From: an uncultured Mucispirillum sp.
GTDB lineage: Bacteria > Chrysiogenota > Deferribacteres > Deferribacterales > Mucispirillaceae
Assembly: GCA_910586745.1 (NCBI GenBank)
Contig: CAJUJZ010000008.1
Coordinates: 1-38,909 of the forward strand
Direction: 5' to 3'
Length of the DNA: 38,909 nucleotides
Below are positions 38,201 to 38,909 of this stretch, in pieces. A program made the position numbers and the translations under genes. The stretch's first letter is position 1; every line of letters begins with the position of its first letter. The notes below the pieces were generated by a model, which did no database searches, was not told where the DNA came from, and worked only from the letters and a program-made list of their open reading frames with translations.

Positions 38201-38779
38201 GGTGAAAATATTAATGTGCTTGTACTTGATACTGAAGTATATTCTAATACTGGCGGTCAGGCTTCTAAATCTACTCCACTTGGTGCTTCTGCAAAATTTG
38301 CTACAAGCGGTAAAGTGAGAGAGAAAAAAGATTTAGCAATGATATCTATGACTTATGGAAGTATTTATGTTGCAAAAGTTTCTCTTTCAAACCCTGCTCA
38401 GTGTATTAAAGCATTTATTGAAGCAGAGCGTTATAATGGACCATCTATTATTATAGCTTATGCACACTGTATTGCTCAAGGTATTGATATGACAAAAGGC
38501 TCATTAGAGCAGAAAAAAGCAATAAATGCAGGCTACTGGACACTGCTTAGATTTAATCCTGAATTAATGGAAGAAGGTAAAAGCCCGCTTATTATTGACA
38601 GTAAGGAGCAAGGCAGTGATTTAGCAGGATTTATGGACGGCGAAAACAGGTTCCGTTTAACTAAAAAAGCTAATCCAGAAAAATATGAAAAACTTGTAGA
38701 TATTGCAACAACAAAACTTAACCGCAGAAATAGAATAATGCGAATTATGTCTGAACATTTAGCAGATAATAAAGAATAA
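35207..38779 (+). CDS. nifJ: Pyruvate:ferredoxin (flavodoxin) oxidoreductase
   Basis: Oxidises pyruvate to acetyl-CoA and CO2 with ferredoxin or flavodoxin as electron acceptor, a central step of anaerobic metabolism in the cytoplasm. At 1190 residues it is the full-length, single-chain homodimeric type. Domain I starts MDGNMAAAHVAHAVNEVIAI and has the PITPSS motif. Two 4Fe-4S sites are at CIQCGICSFVC (about 699-709) and CTGCTTCVINC (about 755-765). GACAGCGE (about 827) contributes cysteines for the third cluster and TPP binding; GGDGWAYDIGYGGLDH (about 980-995) and DTEVYSNTGGQ bind TPP and Mg. GGAGG precedes the ATG by 4 nt. No split or missing motif; single gene with its own promoter. Confidence 0.97.
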   Translation: MVRKKTIMDGNMAAAHVAHAVNEVIAIYPITPSSVMGEISDEKSAKGQVNIWGSVPYVVELQSEGGAAGTVHGSLTAGALTTTFTASQGLLLMIPNMYKIAGELTPTVFHVSARALAAQGLSIFGDHSDVMACRACGWAMLVSNNPQEVMDMALIAQAATLKSRIPFLHFFDGFRTSHELSVVEELTFDDMRYMVNDELIKEHRKRSLTPDKPAIKGTSQNPDVYFQGRETVNQYMDNAGAVIQSEMDKFAELTGRQYHLVDYYGARDAKSVIVAMGSACDVIEETIDHLNANGEKLGVVKIHLFQPFPVKAFVSALPKTVENIAVLDRTKEPGAVGEPLYLAVRTAIGEAMAAKITCLEKYPRVLGGRFGLGSKDFTPAMVKAVYENAVSDNPIFGFSVGIDDDVTHKSLKFDASWIIPLKSYNAMFYGLGSDGTVGANKNTAKIIFTETGKNSQAYFVYDSKKAGSMTISHVRFGAEQIKSSYLIQEADFIGCHNFSFLERYDLLLPLKKGGIFLLNSQYSKDEVWGRLPALVQKEIREKEAEFYVVDAVKIAQELGLGSRINVILQSAFFAISNIITKDNALNAIKSAIQKTYGKYGEETVAKNNAAADAGFEKLYKVDYSSLKDESTLHTLINGCLTDKKASSFVKDVTSILVAGEGDKIKVSQMPVDGTWPTGTARFEKRNIAVNIPVWDPNVCIQCGICSFVCPHSAIRMKYYDKELLKNAPASFKHTDAKGKEFAGYAATVQVAPEDCTGCTTCVINCPAVNKVDPERKAINMEPQTPLRVQEVENFEFFESIPELAVEKYNKSTIKGSQLAPHFFEFSGACAGCGETPYIKLLTQLFGDRLLMANATGCSSIYGGNLPTTPYCTRNDGKGPAWSNSLFEDNAEFGFGMRLAVDYFKGKAVDYLNANKNIADTALIEDILANTDTHDQEEIEKQRERVAKLKDAVKSSNVSGKDDFLSIADYLTPKSVWILGGDGWAYDIGYGGLDHVLASGENINVLVLDTEVYSNTGGQASKSTPLGASAKFATSGKVREKKDLAMISMTYGSIYVAKVSLSNPAQCIKAFIEAERYNGPSIIIAYAHCIAQGIDMTKGSLEQKKAINAGYWTLLRFNPELMEEGKSPLIIDSKEQGSDLAGFMDGENRFRLTKKANPEKYEKLVDIATTKLNRRNRIMRIMSEHLADNKE

Positions 38780-38859
38780 AATTAAAAATATCAGACTGTC
38801 AAAAAAGTTATTGATAATTATAATAAGAAATATTATTTGCATTAACAATTAATTTGTTT

Positions 38860-38892
38860 AACTAAACTTGGAGCGTGTATCCAAGTTTAGTT
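38860..38892. repeat. Hairpin downstream of nifJ with conserved loop
   Basis: 12-bp perfect stem AACTAAACTTGG/CCAAGTTTAGTT around loop AGCGTGTAT. The hairpin at 28289-28321 has the same TTGG/CCAA neck and the loop AGCATGTAT but a different outer stem. It is about 80 nt after the nifJ stop. The window ends before any second hairpin can be seen. Confidence 0.6.
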
Positions 38893-38909
38893 ACCATTAT
38901 AGCCTAATA

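Overview
The window is a low-GC, AT-rich bacterial chromosome segment that carries most of a contractile-tailed (myovirus) prophage, with host genes on both sides. On the right are an outer-membrane lipid-transport (Mla/MCE) operon, a short-chain dehydrogenase and a full-length pyruvate:ferredoxin (flavodoxin) oxidoreductase. An Mla system plus two lipoproteins means a diderm cell, and single-chain PFOR means anaerobic metabolism. This would suit a low-GC Gram-negative gut anaerobe, for example a Deferribacterota member such as Mucispirillum, but that placement is an inference and not proven by the sequence.

Layout. Bases 6-650 (+) encode a host-like membrane protein, facing a 13-bp bidirectional hairpin terminator (693-721). 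From about 727 to 29469 nearly all genes are on the minus strand, so the phage reads right to left. In order of transcription: a hypothetical and a ribbon-helix-helix protein (29.5-29.0 kb); M15 endolysin and an overlapping spanin pair (28.8-27.5); small membrane and winged-helix proteins (27.5-26.6); small and large terminase (26.6-24.7); a portal protein with a C-terminal toxin-like RNase domain (24.7-22.6); two small membrane proteins, an adenine methyltransferase, a MuF-like head protein and a RusA-like resolvase (22.5-18.9); protease/scaffold, decoration and major capsid proteins, then connectors (18.9-13.1); sheath, tube, frameshifted tail chaperone and tape measure (13.1-8.5); baseplate, spike, wedge and tail fibre (8.5-2.6); and a small HExxH protein plus a second DNA methyltransferase at the distal end (2.6-0.7). 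Packaging and lysis genes follow the Mu order (endolysin, spanins, gp25-28-like), but the tail module is of another lineage. No integrase, transposase, repressor or replication gene is visible.

Between the genes the window is rich in small structured elements. (1) At 29.56-29.81 kb there is a strong candidate type I toxin-antitoxin locus: a 30-residue amphipathic peptide with a consensus promoter and SD, an antisense promoter and terminator on the other strand, and an 11-nt 3' segment complementary to the toxin start codon. (2) A second small membrane peptide at 14.84 kb has the same convergent layout and shares a bidirectional terminator with an antisense promoter. (3) At 22.51-22.63 kb a promoter, three-way-junction fold and U-tract look like a complete small RNA gene. 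(4) A branched RNA-like structure sits between the last two transcription segments, upstream of the terminal methyltransferase (1.77-1.88 kb). (5) A family of about 12 palindromic mini-elements with conserved flanks and covarying stems is confined to the head/lysis half (13.6-28.8 kb). Several sit inside coding sequence and insert or append similar peptides in unrelated proteins. (6) A double-hairpin repeat family has constant loops and changing stems.

On the host side, the Mla operon carries an ABC-ATPase-like protein lacking every catalytic motif, and the dehydrogenase gene appears to start at ATA.
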